Source: Comamonas sp. KCTC 72670 (GTDB lineage: Bacteria; Myxococcota; Myxococcia; Myxococcales; Myxococcaceae). Taken from it: 64,000 nucleotides of DNA. Shown here piece by piece: positions 43,412-50,605 of this stretch (position 1 is its first letter; each line of letters begins with the position of its first letter). The notes beneath the pieces are model-generated. The model ran no database searches. It saw nothing but the letters and a program-made list of their open reading frames with translations, and had not been told where the DNA came from. A program made the translations under genes and the position numbers. The stretch spans positions 496,001 to 560,000 of the forward strand of contig BNCN01000005.1 of NCBI GenBank assembly GCA_014656495.1, written 5' to 3'.

Positions 43412-44659
43412 TCAGCGGGTCCCTTGCGGCACGGGCGTGGCGCTCTGGCTCGCGGCGCGCACCACGGTCATCCAGACCAGCGACACCAGCAGCCACGCCA
43501 CGCTGAGGCCGCTCCAGCTCTGCGGCGAGGCGGACTGCACCAGCCACCACGTCACCAGCGCGCCCGTGGCGAGCACGCGGGAGAGCTCCAGCGGCAGGCT
43601 CCAGCGGCGCCCCTCCAGCATGCCGCTCCACGCGGTGGCCATGGCCCAGAAGAGCAGGCTGAGCACCAGCTTCTGCCAGCCGGACAGCGGCGAGGCGTGG
43701 TGGCTCACCAGCAGCATGAGGGGCATGGCCGCGAGCAACTGGAACACGAGGTAGCCGCGGACGCCGGGCAGCTCGGTGGACTGGAACTTCAGCTCGACGC
43801 CGTCCTTCTTCCACCCCTGGGACACGCGGGGTGGCAGGTCCGCGGGCCGCCAGCCGGTGGGCATCACCCAGATGCGCAGCCGGTCCCAGTGGCTCTTCGT
43901 GGCCACGGCGTCACCGATGAGCTTTCCCCACGCCTGGAAGTTGATGACCGTCGGGTCCCAGGTGTTGGGCGGGGAGGTGAGGCCGTAGGAGCAGGCCTCC
44001 TTCTCCTCCTCGAAGGTGCCGAACAGCTTGTCCCAGATGATGAGGAAGCCCGCGTAGTTCTTGTCGATGTACACGTCGTTGCGCGCGTGGTGGACGCGGT
44101 GGTGCGACGGCGTGTTGAGCCACGACTCAATCCACCGGGGCATCTTGGGGATGACGCGCGTGTGGGGGATGAACTGGAGCACCAGGTGGAAGGCCACCAT
44201 GGCGAGCACGGCCTCGGGCGGGAAGCCCACCAGCACCAGGGGCCAGTAGAAGAGGAACGAGAAGAGGCGCTGCGTCACGCTCGCGCGCAGGGCCACCGCG
44301 TAGTTGAGCTCCTCGGTGGAGTGGTGCGGCGAGTGCGCGGCCCAGCCGATGTTGGTGCGGTGGCCGAAGCGGTGGAACCAATAGAAGAGGAAGTCCACGC
44401 CCAGGAAGAGGCCCACCAGCGCCAGCGGCGACGACACGTCGAGCTGCCAGGGCGCGAACTGGCCCAACTGGATGAACAGCGGGAGCACCAGCAGCGCCAC
44501 GGCCACGTTGACGCACTGGTTGAGCACCGCGGTCCCCATGCTCGCGATGGAGTCCTGGAACGCGTAGTACCCGTTGCGCCGGATGACGCAGTAGGCGAAC
44601 TCCCCCAGCGCCAGGACGATGACGAAGGGCGTGGCGATGGCATAGACGTTGATGCTCAT
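43412..44659 (-). CDS. Sterol desaturase / fatty acid hydroxylase family membrane protein
   Basis: A 415-residue integral membrane di-iron enzyme. The eight-His pattern is complete: FHRFGH near residue 96, HSPHHSTEELNY at about 109, and PSHHRVHHARND at about 188. Helices flank these boxes, and a second hydrophobic C-terminal region follows (about 320-405). The family hydroxylates or desaturates alkyl chains (sterols, fatty acids, ceramides). Myxobacteria make sterols and hydroxylated lipids, so a lipid role is plausible. It is divergent from a Crp/Fnr regulator across a 66-base gap with a perfect palindrome. Confidence 0.88.
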   Translation of the reverse strand: MSINVYAIATPFVIVLALGEFAYCVIRRNGYYAFQDSIASMGTAVLNQCVNVAVALLVLPLFIQLGQFAPWQLDVSSPLALVGLFLGVDFLFYWFHRFGHRTNIGWAAHSPHHSTEELNYAVALRASVTQRLFSFLFYWPLVLVGFPPEAVLAMVAFHLVLQFIPHTRVIPKMPRWIESWLNTPSHHRVHHARNDVYIDKNYAGFLIIWDKLFGTFEEEKEACSYGLTSPPNTWDPTVINFQAWGKLIGDAVATKSHWDRLRIWVMPTGWRPADLPPRVSQGWKKDGVELKFQSTELPGVRGYLVFQLLAAMPLMLLVSHHASPLSGWQKLVLSLLFWAMATAWSGMLEGRRWSLPLELSRVLATGALVTWWLVQSASPQSWSGLSVAWLLVSLVWMTVVRAASQSATPVPQGTR

Positions 44660-44692
44660 GCCAACGGTGTATGGCGCTCTGGCACGGGCCGC

Positions 44693-44708
44693 CTTAACCT
44701 GGGTTAAG
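44693..44708. promoter_or_regulatory. Perfect 16-base palindrome between the desaturase and its divergent regulator
   Basis: CTTAACCTGGGTTAAG is a seven-base perfect inverted repeat with a two-base centre. It lies 34 bases from the desaturase ATG and 18 bases from the TTG of the Crp/Fnr gene. It is the likely operator through which the regulator controls both genes. Confidence 0.7.
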
Positions 44709-44725
44709 CCCCGAGGCGCCGCCGC

Positions 44726-45313
44726 TTGAAATACCCGAAGCTCTTCGAGCACATCGCCGCGTTCTCTCCGCTGCCCGAGGGTGAGTGGGTGAAGGCGGAA
44801 GCCCTGGCGAGGGAGCAGGCGCTGGAGAAGCGCGCCCTCTTCCTCCGGCCGGGAGACCCCGCGGACCGCTTCGGGTGGGTGCTCCAGGGGGTCTTCCGCG
44901 CGGTGCGCGTGTCCGCGCGGGGCGAGGAGTCCATCAAGGCCTTTCGCGCCGAGAACCAACTCGTGGGCGCCTACGCGGAGCTGCTCCAGCGGAGCCCCTC
45001 GATGACGACCATCGAGGCGCTGGAGCCCAGCCGCGTGCTGGTGTTCCACGCCCGCGACCTGGAGGCGTTGGAGGCCGGTCACGCCTGTTGGTCCCGGCTC
45101 GCCCGCCGGGTGGCGGAGCAGCACTACATCCTGAAGGAGCGCCGGGAGCAGGAGTTCCTCGACCTGTCCGCCGAGGAGCGCCTGGAGCGCTTCTGGGTGG
45201 AGCACGCCCACCTGCACGGGCGTGTGCCGCAGCGCGACGTGGCCGCCTACCTGGGCATCACCGAGGTGGCGTTGAGCCGCATCGTGTCACGACGCCGCAA
45301 GCGGGCGGAGTGA
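44726..45313 (+). CDS. Crp/Fnr-family transcriptional regulator
   Basis: A 195-residue regulator with a cyclic-nucleotide-binding-like domain (about 30-115; RALFLRPGDPADRFGWVLQGVFRAV split at FLRPG). A dimer helix follows (HYILKERREQEFL), then a C-terminal helix-turn-helix (GRVPQRDVAAYLGITEVALSRIVSRR). The start is TTG at 44726. No Cys cluster as in Fnr is present, so it senses something other than oxygen. It faces the sterol desaturase gene across a perfect palindrome and probably controls it. Confidence 0.85.
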   Translation: MKYPKLFEHIAAFSPLPEGEWVKAEALAREQALEKRALFLRPGDPADRFGWVLQGVFRAVRVSARGEESIKAFRAENQLVGAYAELLQRSPSMTTIEALEPSRVLVFHARDLEALEAGHACWSRLARRVAEQHYILKERREQEFLDLSAEERLERFWVEHAHLHGRVPQRDVAAYLGITEVALSRIVSRRRKRAE

Positions 45314-45356
45314 GCGCGGCGGACCGGTCCGTGGTTTCATCGAACCCCGGCACGCC

Positions 45357-46676
45357 ATGTCCTCCCTCCCTTCCTCGCAGGACCTCCCGCACCGGCCCCT
45401 GACCCGTGACGACGCCCGGACGCTCGCGTTGGCGGCGCTGGGGGGCGCGTTGGAGTTCTACGACTTCATCATCTTCGTCTTCTTCACCAAGGTCATCGGC
45501 GAGCTCTTCTTCCCACCCGACACACCGGAGTGGCTGCGGCAGTTGCAGGCGTTCGGCCTGTTCGCCGCGGGCTATCTGGCGCGCCCGCTGGGCGGCATCG
45601 TGATGGCCCACTTCGGGGACCGCGCGGGCCGCAAGCGCATGTTCACCTTGAGCGTGTTCATGATGTCGGTGCCCACGCTGCTGATTGGCCTGCTCCCCAC
45701 CTATGAATCCGCGGGGTACGCCGCGGCGCTGGCGCTGCTCCTGCTGCGCGCCGTGCAGGGCGCGGCGGTGGGCGGCGAAGTCCCGGGGGCCTGGGTGTTC
45801 GTCTCCGAGCACGTGCCCGCGCGCCGGGTGGGGCTGGCCTGTGGGACCCTCACCGCGGGCCTCACCTTCGGCATCCTGCTGGGCTCGCTGGTGGCCACCG
45901 CCGTCAACTCGCTGATGACGCCCGAGCAGGTCCGGGGCTTCGGTTGGCGGCTGCCCTTCCTCATCGGCGGCGTGTTCGGCTTCCTGGCCGTGTTCCTCCG
46001 CCGCTGGCTGGCGGAGACGCCCGTCTTCGAGGAGCTGCGCCGCCGCAAGGCGCTGGTGAAGGAGCTGCCGCTCAAGGCCGTGCTGCGCGGCCACGGTGGC
46101 ACCGTGGTGATGTCCATGCTGCTCACGTGGGTGCTCACCGCGGGAATCGTGGTGGTCATCCTGATGACACCCACGCTGATGCAGAGTCTCCACCAGGTCA
46201 CCGCCACGCACGCGCTGGTGGCCAGCAGCGTGGCCACGCTGAGCCTGACGTTCGGCTGCGTCGCCTACGGCATGTTCGCGGACCGCGTGGGCGTGGGGCC
46301 GGCCCTGGGCCTGGGCTGCGTGTTGCTGCTGGCGGCGGCGTACGCGCTCTACGTGGGCACGGCGGCGTCTCCGAGCGCGCTGGTGCCGCTGTCCGCGCTG
46401 GCGGGGCTGTGCGTCGGCGTGGTGGGCGTGGTGCCCACCGCGATTGTCCAGGCCTTCCCCGCGCCAGTGCGGTTCTCCGGGCTCTCCTTCTCGTACAACA
46501 TGGCCTACGCCCTCTTCGGGGGACTCACCCCGCTGGCCGTCACGTTGATGATGAAGGCCTCGCCGCTGGCGCCCGCGCACTACGTGGCGGCGGTGTGTGT
46601 CATGGGCGTGGGCATCGCGTTGCACCTGGCGAAGGCGGGGCGCGATGCCGCGCTGCACCCCGCCGCCGAGCCCTGA
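45357..46676 (+). CDS. MFS transporter, metabolite:H+ symporter type
   Basis: A 439-residue membrane protein with about 12 helices. It has the MHS/ProP-like signatures: ALGGALEFYDFIIFVFF at the N-terminus, GYLARPLGGIVMAHFGDRAGRKRMF (conserved loop 2-3, read in parts), LLRAVQGAAVGGEVPGAWVF, and LPFLIGGVFGFLAVFLRRWL before a central loop. The family carries dicarboxylates, compatible solutes or aromatic acids with protons. The substrate cannot be named. It lies 43 bases after the Crp/Fnr gene and might be in its operon. Confidence 0.88.
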   Translation: MSSLPSSQDLPHRPLTRDDARTLALAALGGALEFYDFIIFVFFTKVIGELFFPPDTPEWLRQLQAFGLFAAGYLARPLGGIVMAHFGDRAGRKRMFTLSVFMMSVPTLLIGLLPTYESAGYAAALALLLLRAVQGAAVGGEVPGAWVFVSEHVPARRVGLACGTLTAGLTFGILLGSLVATAVNSLMTPEQVRGFGWRLPFLIGGVFGFLAVFLRRWLAETPVFEELRRRKALVKELPLKAVLRGHGGTVVMSMLLTWVLTAGIVVVILMTPTLMQSLHQVTATHALVASSVATLSLTFGCVAYGMFADRVGVGPALGLGCVLLLAAAYALYVGTAASPSALVPLSALAGLCVGVVGVVPTAIVQAFPAPVRFSGLSFSYNMAYALFGGLTPLAVTLMMKASPLAPAHYVAAVCVMGVGIALHLAKAGRDAALHPAAEP

Positions 46677-46677
46677 C

Positions 46678-47640
46678 TCAGTATCGCTCGAAGACGAAGC
46701 GGAACGTCTCCCGCTCCGTGGGGCCGAAGGTGAGCCGGAGGAAGCGGTCCCCTCCCGGCGCGGTGAACTTCAGCGTGTGGGTGATGGCGGGAAGGCAGAC
46801 GGACCGGGCGGGCTCCAACGCGGAGGCGACGGCGTCCTCGCCTTCCGTCAGGTCATGCACGGCGACCGGCACGGCGTGGTCGAGGTACAGCACCACGGGC
46901 TCGTCCCGGCCATCCCCGGAGACGACCTCCGTGTAGCCCAGGAAGGACGTCCCATGGGCGGGCAGCGTCAGCGCGTAGAACGCGTGAGGCGCGTCCGTCG
47001 CCGGGTAGATGGTGGGCGACGCGCTCGCGGTGACGGCGCGAGGGCGCTCCAGCAGCGCGTGGGCGCAGGCATGCTCCATGGCGGCATCCCGCCGGCCGGT
47101 GGTGAAGTCCAACCGCCCATCGCCGAGCCCCGCATGCGCTGTGTCCACTGGATGGCCCTCGCCGCTGCGCAGGTCCGCGAGGTCCAGCGTGTACCGGGAC
47201 TCTTCCTCGAGCGGCGGAAGGTCCGACTCGGGGCGGGGGATGTCCACCGTCAGCGTCTGGCCGTCCTCGGACCAGGTGCCCGTCAGGGTGCGGGGTGCGT
47301 TGGCCGGCGTCGTCTGGTCCATCAGGGTGACCTGCGACGCGGAGGTGTCCATGGGCGTGTCGAAGGTGAGGGTGACGCGCTTGCGCGCCGCCGAGGTCGT
47401 GCCGGCCACGAACAACTCCACGGGCACGACGTCCTGCTCGCCCTCGGTGGGCGTGGAGCCCGTGACGATGGGACCCTGGACGGTGCCCGCGTCGGGCTCG
47501 GTGCCCGCGTCGGGCTCGGTGCCCGCGTCAGGCTGGGTGCCCGCGTCCGGCGTCGGAGGAACAGGGTCGTCGTTGTCACATCCGGCCAGCGCCAGCAGGG
47601 CGCAGGTGGCGAGCACGGTGGCGGTGGAGGCGGTTCGCAT
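46678..47640 (-). CDS. HACxH-family lipoprotein with a Big_5 Ig domain
   Basis: A 320-residue lipoprotein with lipobox LAGC (Cys21). A PDAGT spacer of four repeats (30-53) leads an SbsA/Big_5 Ig-like domain at about 56-182 (TPTEGEQDV, TFDTPMDTSAS). A domain at about 188-320 starts HACAH (190-194), followed by PHAFYALTL and the single Cys in RSVCLPAITH. This HACxH domain recurs in the three neighbouring lipoproteins. It lies 76 bases downstream of the next such gene, with a terminator-like hairpin between them. Metal or cofactor binding is suspected from the His and Cys, not shown. Confidence 0.75.
   Translation of the reverse strand: MRTASTATVLATCALLALAGCDNDDPVPPTPDAGTQPDAGTEPDAGTEPDAGTVQGPIVTGSTPTEGEQDVVPVELFVAGTTSAARKRVTLTFDTPMDTSASQVTLMDQTTPANAPRTLTGTWSEDGQTLTVDIPRPESDLPPLEEESRYTLDLADLRSGEGHPVDTAHAGLGDGRLDFTTGRRDAAMEHACAHALLERPRAVTASASPTIYPATDAPHAFYALTLPAHGTSFLGYTEVVSGDGRDEPVVLYLDHAVPVAVHDLTEGEDAVASALEPARSVCLPAITHTLKFTAPGGDRFLRLTFGPTERETFRFVFERY
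47483..47554 (-). repeat. Four 18-bp in-frame repeats in the lipoprotein spacer
   Basis: Four contiguous 18-base units (47483-47500, 47501-47518, 47519-47536, 47537-47554) code on the reverse strand for PDAGTE-like hexapeptides. The first two copies are identical and the others differ by one or two bases. The unit count may vary between strains. Confidence 0.85.
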
Positions 47641-47661
47641 CGAGGAGCCTTGAGCAGACGA

Positions 47662-47709
47662 GGAGAAGAGAAACCGGGGTGCCCCCTGACGCGAGCAGGG
47701 CACCCCGGT
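47662..47709 (-). terminator. Intrinsic terminator between two HACxH lipoprotein genes
   Basis: The perfect 12-base-pair stem 47673-47684 with 47698-47709 (ACCGGGGTGCCC/GGGCACCCCGGT) lies eight bases after the stop of the upstream gene. On the reverse strand it is followed by TTTCTCTTCTCC, a T-rich tail. It should terminate most transcripts from the 48418 promoter and reduce or separate expression of the gene ending at 46678. Confidence 0.75.
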
Positions 47710-47716
47710 GGAGGGG

Positions 47717-48418
47717 CTAGCAGTTGAAGATGGCGGGGTTGGTGTCGTCGCAGTCGAAGCGCTGGGTGACGTAGCCAGCGGGCGCCTCACACGCGAAGCG
47801 GTACAGCGGGGTGTTGGCGCCGTAGCCGTCTCCGTCGGCGTCCCGGTAGTAGCGGCCCCGGTTGTCGTGGAGGTACTCGGGGACCATGCCGACCGAGCTG
47901 GTGGGCGAGGTGATGTTCAGCTCATAGGTGTGGCCGACCTGCAGGTCGAACACCCGGGCGTGATGCAGCAAGCAGCTTCCCGACGAGATGCCGTTGGTGC
48001 TGACCAGGGCGGTCAGCGTGACATTCGGCGTGACGCTCGTGTCCACCGCGGTGAGGGTGACGTTCTGCGTGGCGTAGAACGCGACGGACTCCACCGTGGC
48101 GGTAGTCGAGCTCCGGGCGATGGGGACGTACGTCACCTTGCCCGTCCCGCCGCCCGACAGCGCCACGGTGTAGTGCCGGTGCTGGGTGCTGATGTTCGGC
48201 GCGCCGCTGGCGCCGTTCACGTTCACGTTGTCCCCGGGATTGGACGCGTGGAGGCACGCGTGGACCGTCATGTCCGTGTTCGCCACGCTGGTGCAGGTGG
48301 CTTCCAGGGGCTGTTGCCGCTCCGAGGTGACGTCCTGGCCCGCTTCGTCCAGAGGGCCGCAGGCGGCCAGCGACAGGCCGAGCAACGCACCGCAGAGAGT
48401 CCGCTTCGTCCGCTTCAT
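47717..48418 (-). CDS. HACxH-family lipoprotein with a MopE-like C-terminal metal motif
   Basis: A 233-residue lipoprotein with lipobox LAAC (Cys20). The HACLH motif (53-57) is followed by QHRHYTVAL and a single later Cys in GSCLLHH. The last 40 residues read RDADGDGYGANT, CEAPAGYV and FDCDDTNPAIF, which matches the putative metal-binding motif (PF11617, Cu-binding_MopE type) common in myxobacteria. Such motifs are usually calcium- or copper-related. It is the first gene downstream of operator site 2, about 70 bases from its ATG. It could bind a metal at the cell surface; this is inference. Confidence 0.78.
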   Translation of the reverse strand: MKRTKRTLCGALLGLSLAACGPLDEAGQDVTSERQQPLEATCTSVANTDMTVHACLHASNPGDNVNVNGASGAPNISTQHRHYTVALSGGGTGKVTYVPIARSSTTATVESVAFYATQNVTLTAVDTSVTPNVTLTALVSTNGISSGSCLLHHARVFDLQVGHTYELNITSPTSSVGMVPEYLHDNRGRYYRDADGDGYGANTPLYRFACEAPAGYVTQRFDCDDTNPAIFNC

Positions 48419-48485
48419 GGTGAGGCTTCCTTTCGTGTGCCGGGCCGAAAGCCGCAAGCACCGGCAGTCATCACTCATGATGTAT

Positions 48486-48502
48486 ATGTAACTTAATTGC
48501 AA
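48486..48502. promoter_or_regulatory. Putative Fur-family operator, site 2
   Basis: ATGTAA-CTTAA-TTGCAA fits the consensus (A/T)TGCAA-N5-TTGC(A/G)(A/T) at 11 of 12 arm bases, within a stretch of about 30 AT-rich bases (48478-48506). It lies 68 bases upstream of the reverse-strand lipoprotein start at 48418, between it and the gene ending at 48533. Confidence 0.6.
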
Positions 48503-48532
48503 TAACTGGTGAGGTCGGGGCCTCGGGCGTCC

Positions 48533-49174
48533 CTACTGAAGGTGCTCGATGACCATGTTGAGCTCGGCCAGGGAGGTGGGGCCGAGCCGGACGGTGTACT
48601 GGACGCGGTCCGTCAGCTCGTAGCCGACCATGTGCTTCAGGCCGTCACAGTGGCCGCCCGTGGCCTGGGCGCCGGCCTGCTCCACGGTGGATTGGAGGGC
48701 TGTCTCGATGAAGGTGACGGGGACCTCCGGGTGGCTCAGGTAGACGATGAAGTTCCCGGTGGCGAAGGCCCGGTAGCTGAACGTGCCCACGTACTGGTCG
48801 CCCTCGGGGCGCAGCTGCACCGTGTAGTAGGTGTGGAAGTCATCCACGCGCGGGTCGCGGGCGGTGGAGGCGGTCACCGTGACGAAAGGGCCGTTCGTCA
48901 CGTGCCAGCAGGCGTGCTCGCCCCCGTCGCCGAAGTCGAAGCCCTGGCCGGGGGTGTGGTCCGGGTCGGGCACGCAGGCCAGCCCATCCTCGGAGGCGAC
49001 ATAGCCGCGGTTGCAGTGGCACCAGTCACCCGTGGGCTCCCGGTGGATGTGGCCGTTGGGCTCGCAGGGGTCTGCCTGCGGATTCGGGTCGTCGATGGGC
49101 GCGGAGTCGTCACCACACGCGGTGAGCATCGCGGCACACGCGGCCAGCAAGAGAATTCGGAGGGTCGGGCGCAT
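48533..49174 (-). CDS. HACxH-family lipoprotein with a Cys-rich EGF-like segment
   Basis: A 213-residue lipoprotein with lipobox LTAC (Cys20). Residues about 35-70 form a Cys-rich EGF-like stretch (CEPNG, CHCNRGYVA, LACVPD). The HACWH motif (87-91) is followed by GPFVTVTAS, FHTYYTVQL and the single late Cys in GHCDGLKH. The EGF-like part may bind calcium or another surface protein. Operator site 3 lies 31 bases upstream of the ATG. The predicted -10 (TATAGA) is so close that the transcript may be nearly leaderless. Confidence 0.76.
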   Translation of the reverse strand: MRPTLRILLLAACAAMLTACGDDSAPIDDPNPQADPCEPNGHIHREPTGDWCHCNRGYVASEDGLACVPDPDHTPGQGFDFGDGGEHACWHVTNGPFVTVTASTARDPRVDDFHTYYTVQLRPEGDQYVGTFSYRAFATGNFIVYLSHPEVPVTFIETALQSTVEQAGAQATGGHCDGLKHMVGYELTDRVQYTVRLGPTSLAELNMVIEHLQ

Positions 49175-49204
49175 GGAGGCTTTCTATATGTTTCCTGGAT
49201 TCAA

Positions 49205-49221
49205 ATGCAACTGATGTGTAT
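49205..49221. promoter_or_regulatory. Putative Fur-family operator, site 3
   Basis: ATGCAA-CTGAT-GTGTAT matches the consensus in one arm perfectly and the other in four of six bases. It shares the 13-base string GATTCAAATGCAA with site 4. On the reverse strand it overlaps a TTGCAT -35 with TATAGA 16 bases on, so binding would block the promoter of the gene starting at 49174. Confidence 0.6.
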
Positions 49222-49245
49222 TAAGTGTCCGGGCGCATATGAGAA

Positions 49246-49283
49246 GGCCCACGCCGGGTGTGCGGGCGCCCCGGCGTGGGTCT
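49246..49283 (-). terminator. Hairpin at the end of the lipoprotein operon
   Basis: CCCACGCCGGG (49248-49258) pairs perfectly with CCCGGCGTGGG (49270-49280), with a short extension on both sides. It is about 30 bases after the stop of the reverse-strand gene at 49315. On that strand the tail is CTTCTCATATG, only mildly T-rich. It probably terminates the 50605-49315 operon. Confidence 0.6.
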
Positions 49284-49314
49284 GAGGTGTGGGGGGAGGG
49301 GCCGTGGCCGCCGG

Positions 49315-49911
49315 TCAGTGGTGGTGGCCGGCCTCTTCGATGATGAGGGTGAAGGCGGCGTTGCTGGGCAGGAGGGAGCGGAACTCCAGGTGGTACTCGG
49401 TGTCGGCCTCGAGGTCCGCGATGAGGGCCGTCTTCAGGCCGGAGCAGACGTTGGTGGGGATGTTGTAGCGGCACTCCCGCGCCACCTCGATGCCCGTGGC
49501 GGCCTCGAAGATGCGCAGGCCGCGGTGACGCGACAGCATGAAGGCGAACTCACCCGACTCGTCGGGCAGGAACGAGACGCGGCCCGCGTAGTTGAACTGC
49601 GAGCGCTTGGGGAGGGTGACCTGGTACGCGGTGTGGGCCTGGCTGACGTCCACCAGGACGGGCGCGCCGAGGGCGGCCGCGGTGACGGGCTCGAAGGGGC
49701 CGTACTCGGCGTGGAGGCACGCGTGCTCGACGACGTGCTCCAGTTCCTCGGGTTCCTCGCAGGCGGGCAGGAGGTTGAGCAAGGCGTCCTCGCTGCTCTC
49801 CAGCGCGGCCGTGTCGGGCGTCTCCTCCTCGACGGGGGCGCCGCAGCCGGCGAGCAGGAGGGCCACGCCGGTGGCGAGCAGGGACTGCTTGAAGGCGGAC
49901 TTCAGCATCAT
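49315..49911 (-). CDS. HACxH-family lipoprotein with a C-terminal His triplet
   Basis: A 198-residue lipoprotein with lipobox LAGC (Cys23). HACLH at 63-67 is followed by EYGPFEPV, then AHTAYQVTL, the later Cys in TNVCSGLKT, and a C-terminus ending EEAGHHH. The spacing GPF...V and the strand pattern match the neighbour at 48533-49174. The His-rich end strengthens the idea of metal binding. AGGAG lies six bases ahead of the ATG pair at 49906-49911. It is 43 bases after the anchored protein gene and presumably co-transcribed with it from the promoter near 50690. Confidence 0.76.
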   Translation of the reverse strand: MMLKSAFKQSLLATGVALLLAGCGAPVEEETPDTAALESSEDALLNLLPACEEPEELEHVVEHACLHAEYGPFEPVTAAALGAPVLVDVSQAHTAYQVTLPKRSQFNYAGRVSFLPDESGEFAFMLSRHRGLRIFEAATGIEVARECRYNIPTNVCSGLKTALIADLEADTEYHLEFRSLLPSNAAFTLIIEEAGHHH

Positions 49912-49954
49912 GGGGTGCTCCTTGGAGGGGTGCTGCGGGTTGAGAGGGGTGTGC

Positions 49955-50605
49955 TCAAGGCACCGAGGCCGGGCGCAGGACGAGCCACGCGGCCACGACC
50001 TCGCCGGAAGCCCGGTGCTCGGGAGGGAGCTGCATGTGCGCGCTGCCCTCGCCGAGCTGCAGGTCGGCGGTGCGGCGGAAGGCCTCCTGGAATGACGCGT
50101 CATCCGGGAAGGTGACGCGCGTGACGCAGCCCGCGGCGAAGCAGCGCGCGGGCGCGGCCGTGACAGGCAACACGTCGGACTCCACCTGGGCCTGCCACCG
50201 CGCCAGCGGGTCCCGGGCGTGTGCCGTCCAGGGCTCGTGGCTCTCACCCGTGGCCATCAGCTCGGCCAAGACGGCTTCTCGGCGTGCACCGGGGTTGGGG
50301 TGCTTCGTGCGCAGCGCCTTCACCAAGGGGAGCCGGGACGCAGGGAGCGTGCGACGGCCCTGTGCTTGCGAGGGCTGCTCCCGTGGCGGCGCGGAGGGGC
50401 GGCTGTGGAGCTGCGGACGGGCTGACGGCGAGGGCCGAGCTTTGACTCCGGAATGTGTCGTCCGTGGCTCGGGAGGCTCGAGGGTGGACGGGGAGGGCGC
50501 AGGCTCGGAAGGCGCTGGAAGCTCCACCGGCTGGCGAAGCCAGAGGGCCATGGCGCAGGCCAGCGCCAGTCCCGCGAATCCCATGTTCCAGACAAGTCGG
50601 CTCAC
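49955..50605 (-). CDS. Single-pass membrane protein with Pro-rich periplasmic arm
   Basis: A 216-residue protein from a GTG start with GGAGGG nine bases ahead. An N-terminal membrane helix (about 4-22; WNMGFAGLALACAMALWL) leads a Pro/Ser-rich spacer (about 25-95). A soluble domain at about 100-216 contains a CFAAGC motif. It would reach across the periplasm with its C-terminal domain. I do not recognise the domain. It is the first gene of the operon with the HACxH lipoprotein at 49315-49911, under operator site 4. Confidence 0.7.
   Translation of the reverse strand: MSRLVWNMGFAGLALACAMALWLRQPVELPAPSEPAPSPSTLEPPEPRTTHSGVKARPSPSARPQLHSRPSAPPREQPSQAQGRRTLPASRLPLVKALRTKHPNPGARREAVLAELMATGESHEPWTAHARDPLARWQAQVESDVLPVTAAPARCFAAGCVTRVTFPDDASFQEAFRRTADLQLGEGSAHMQLPPEHRASGEVVAAWLVLRPASVP

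Noticed and set aside
47483..47554. 18-base repeats considered as a regulatory repeat
   Set aside because: They lie within a coding frame and encode PDAGTE units; no regulatory position.
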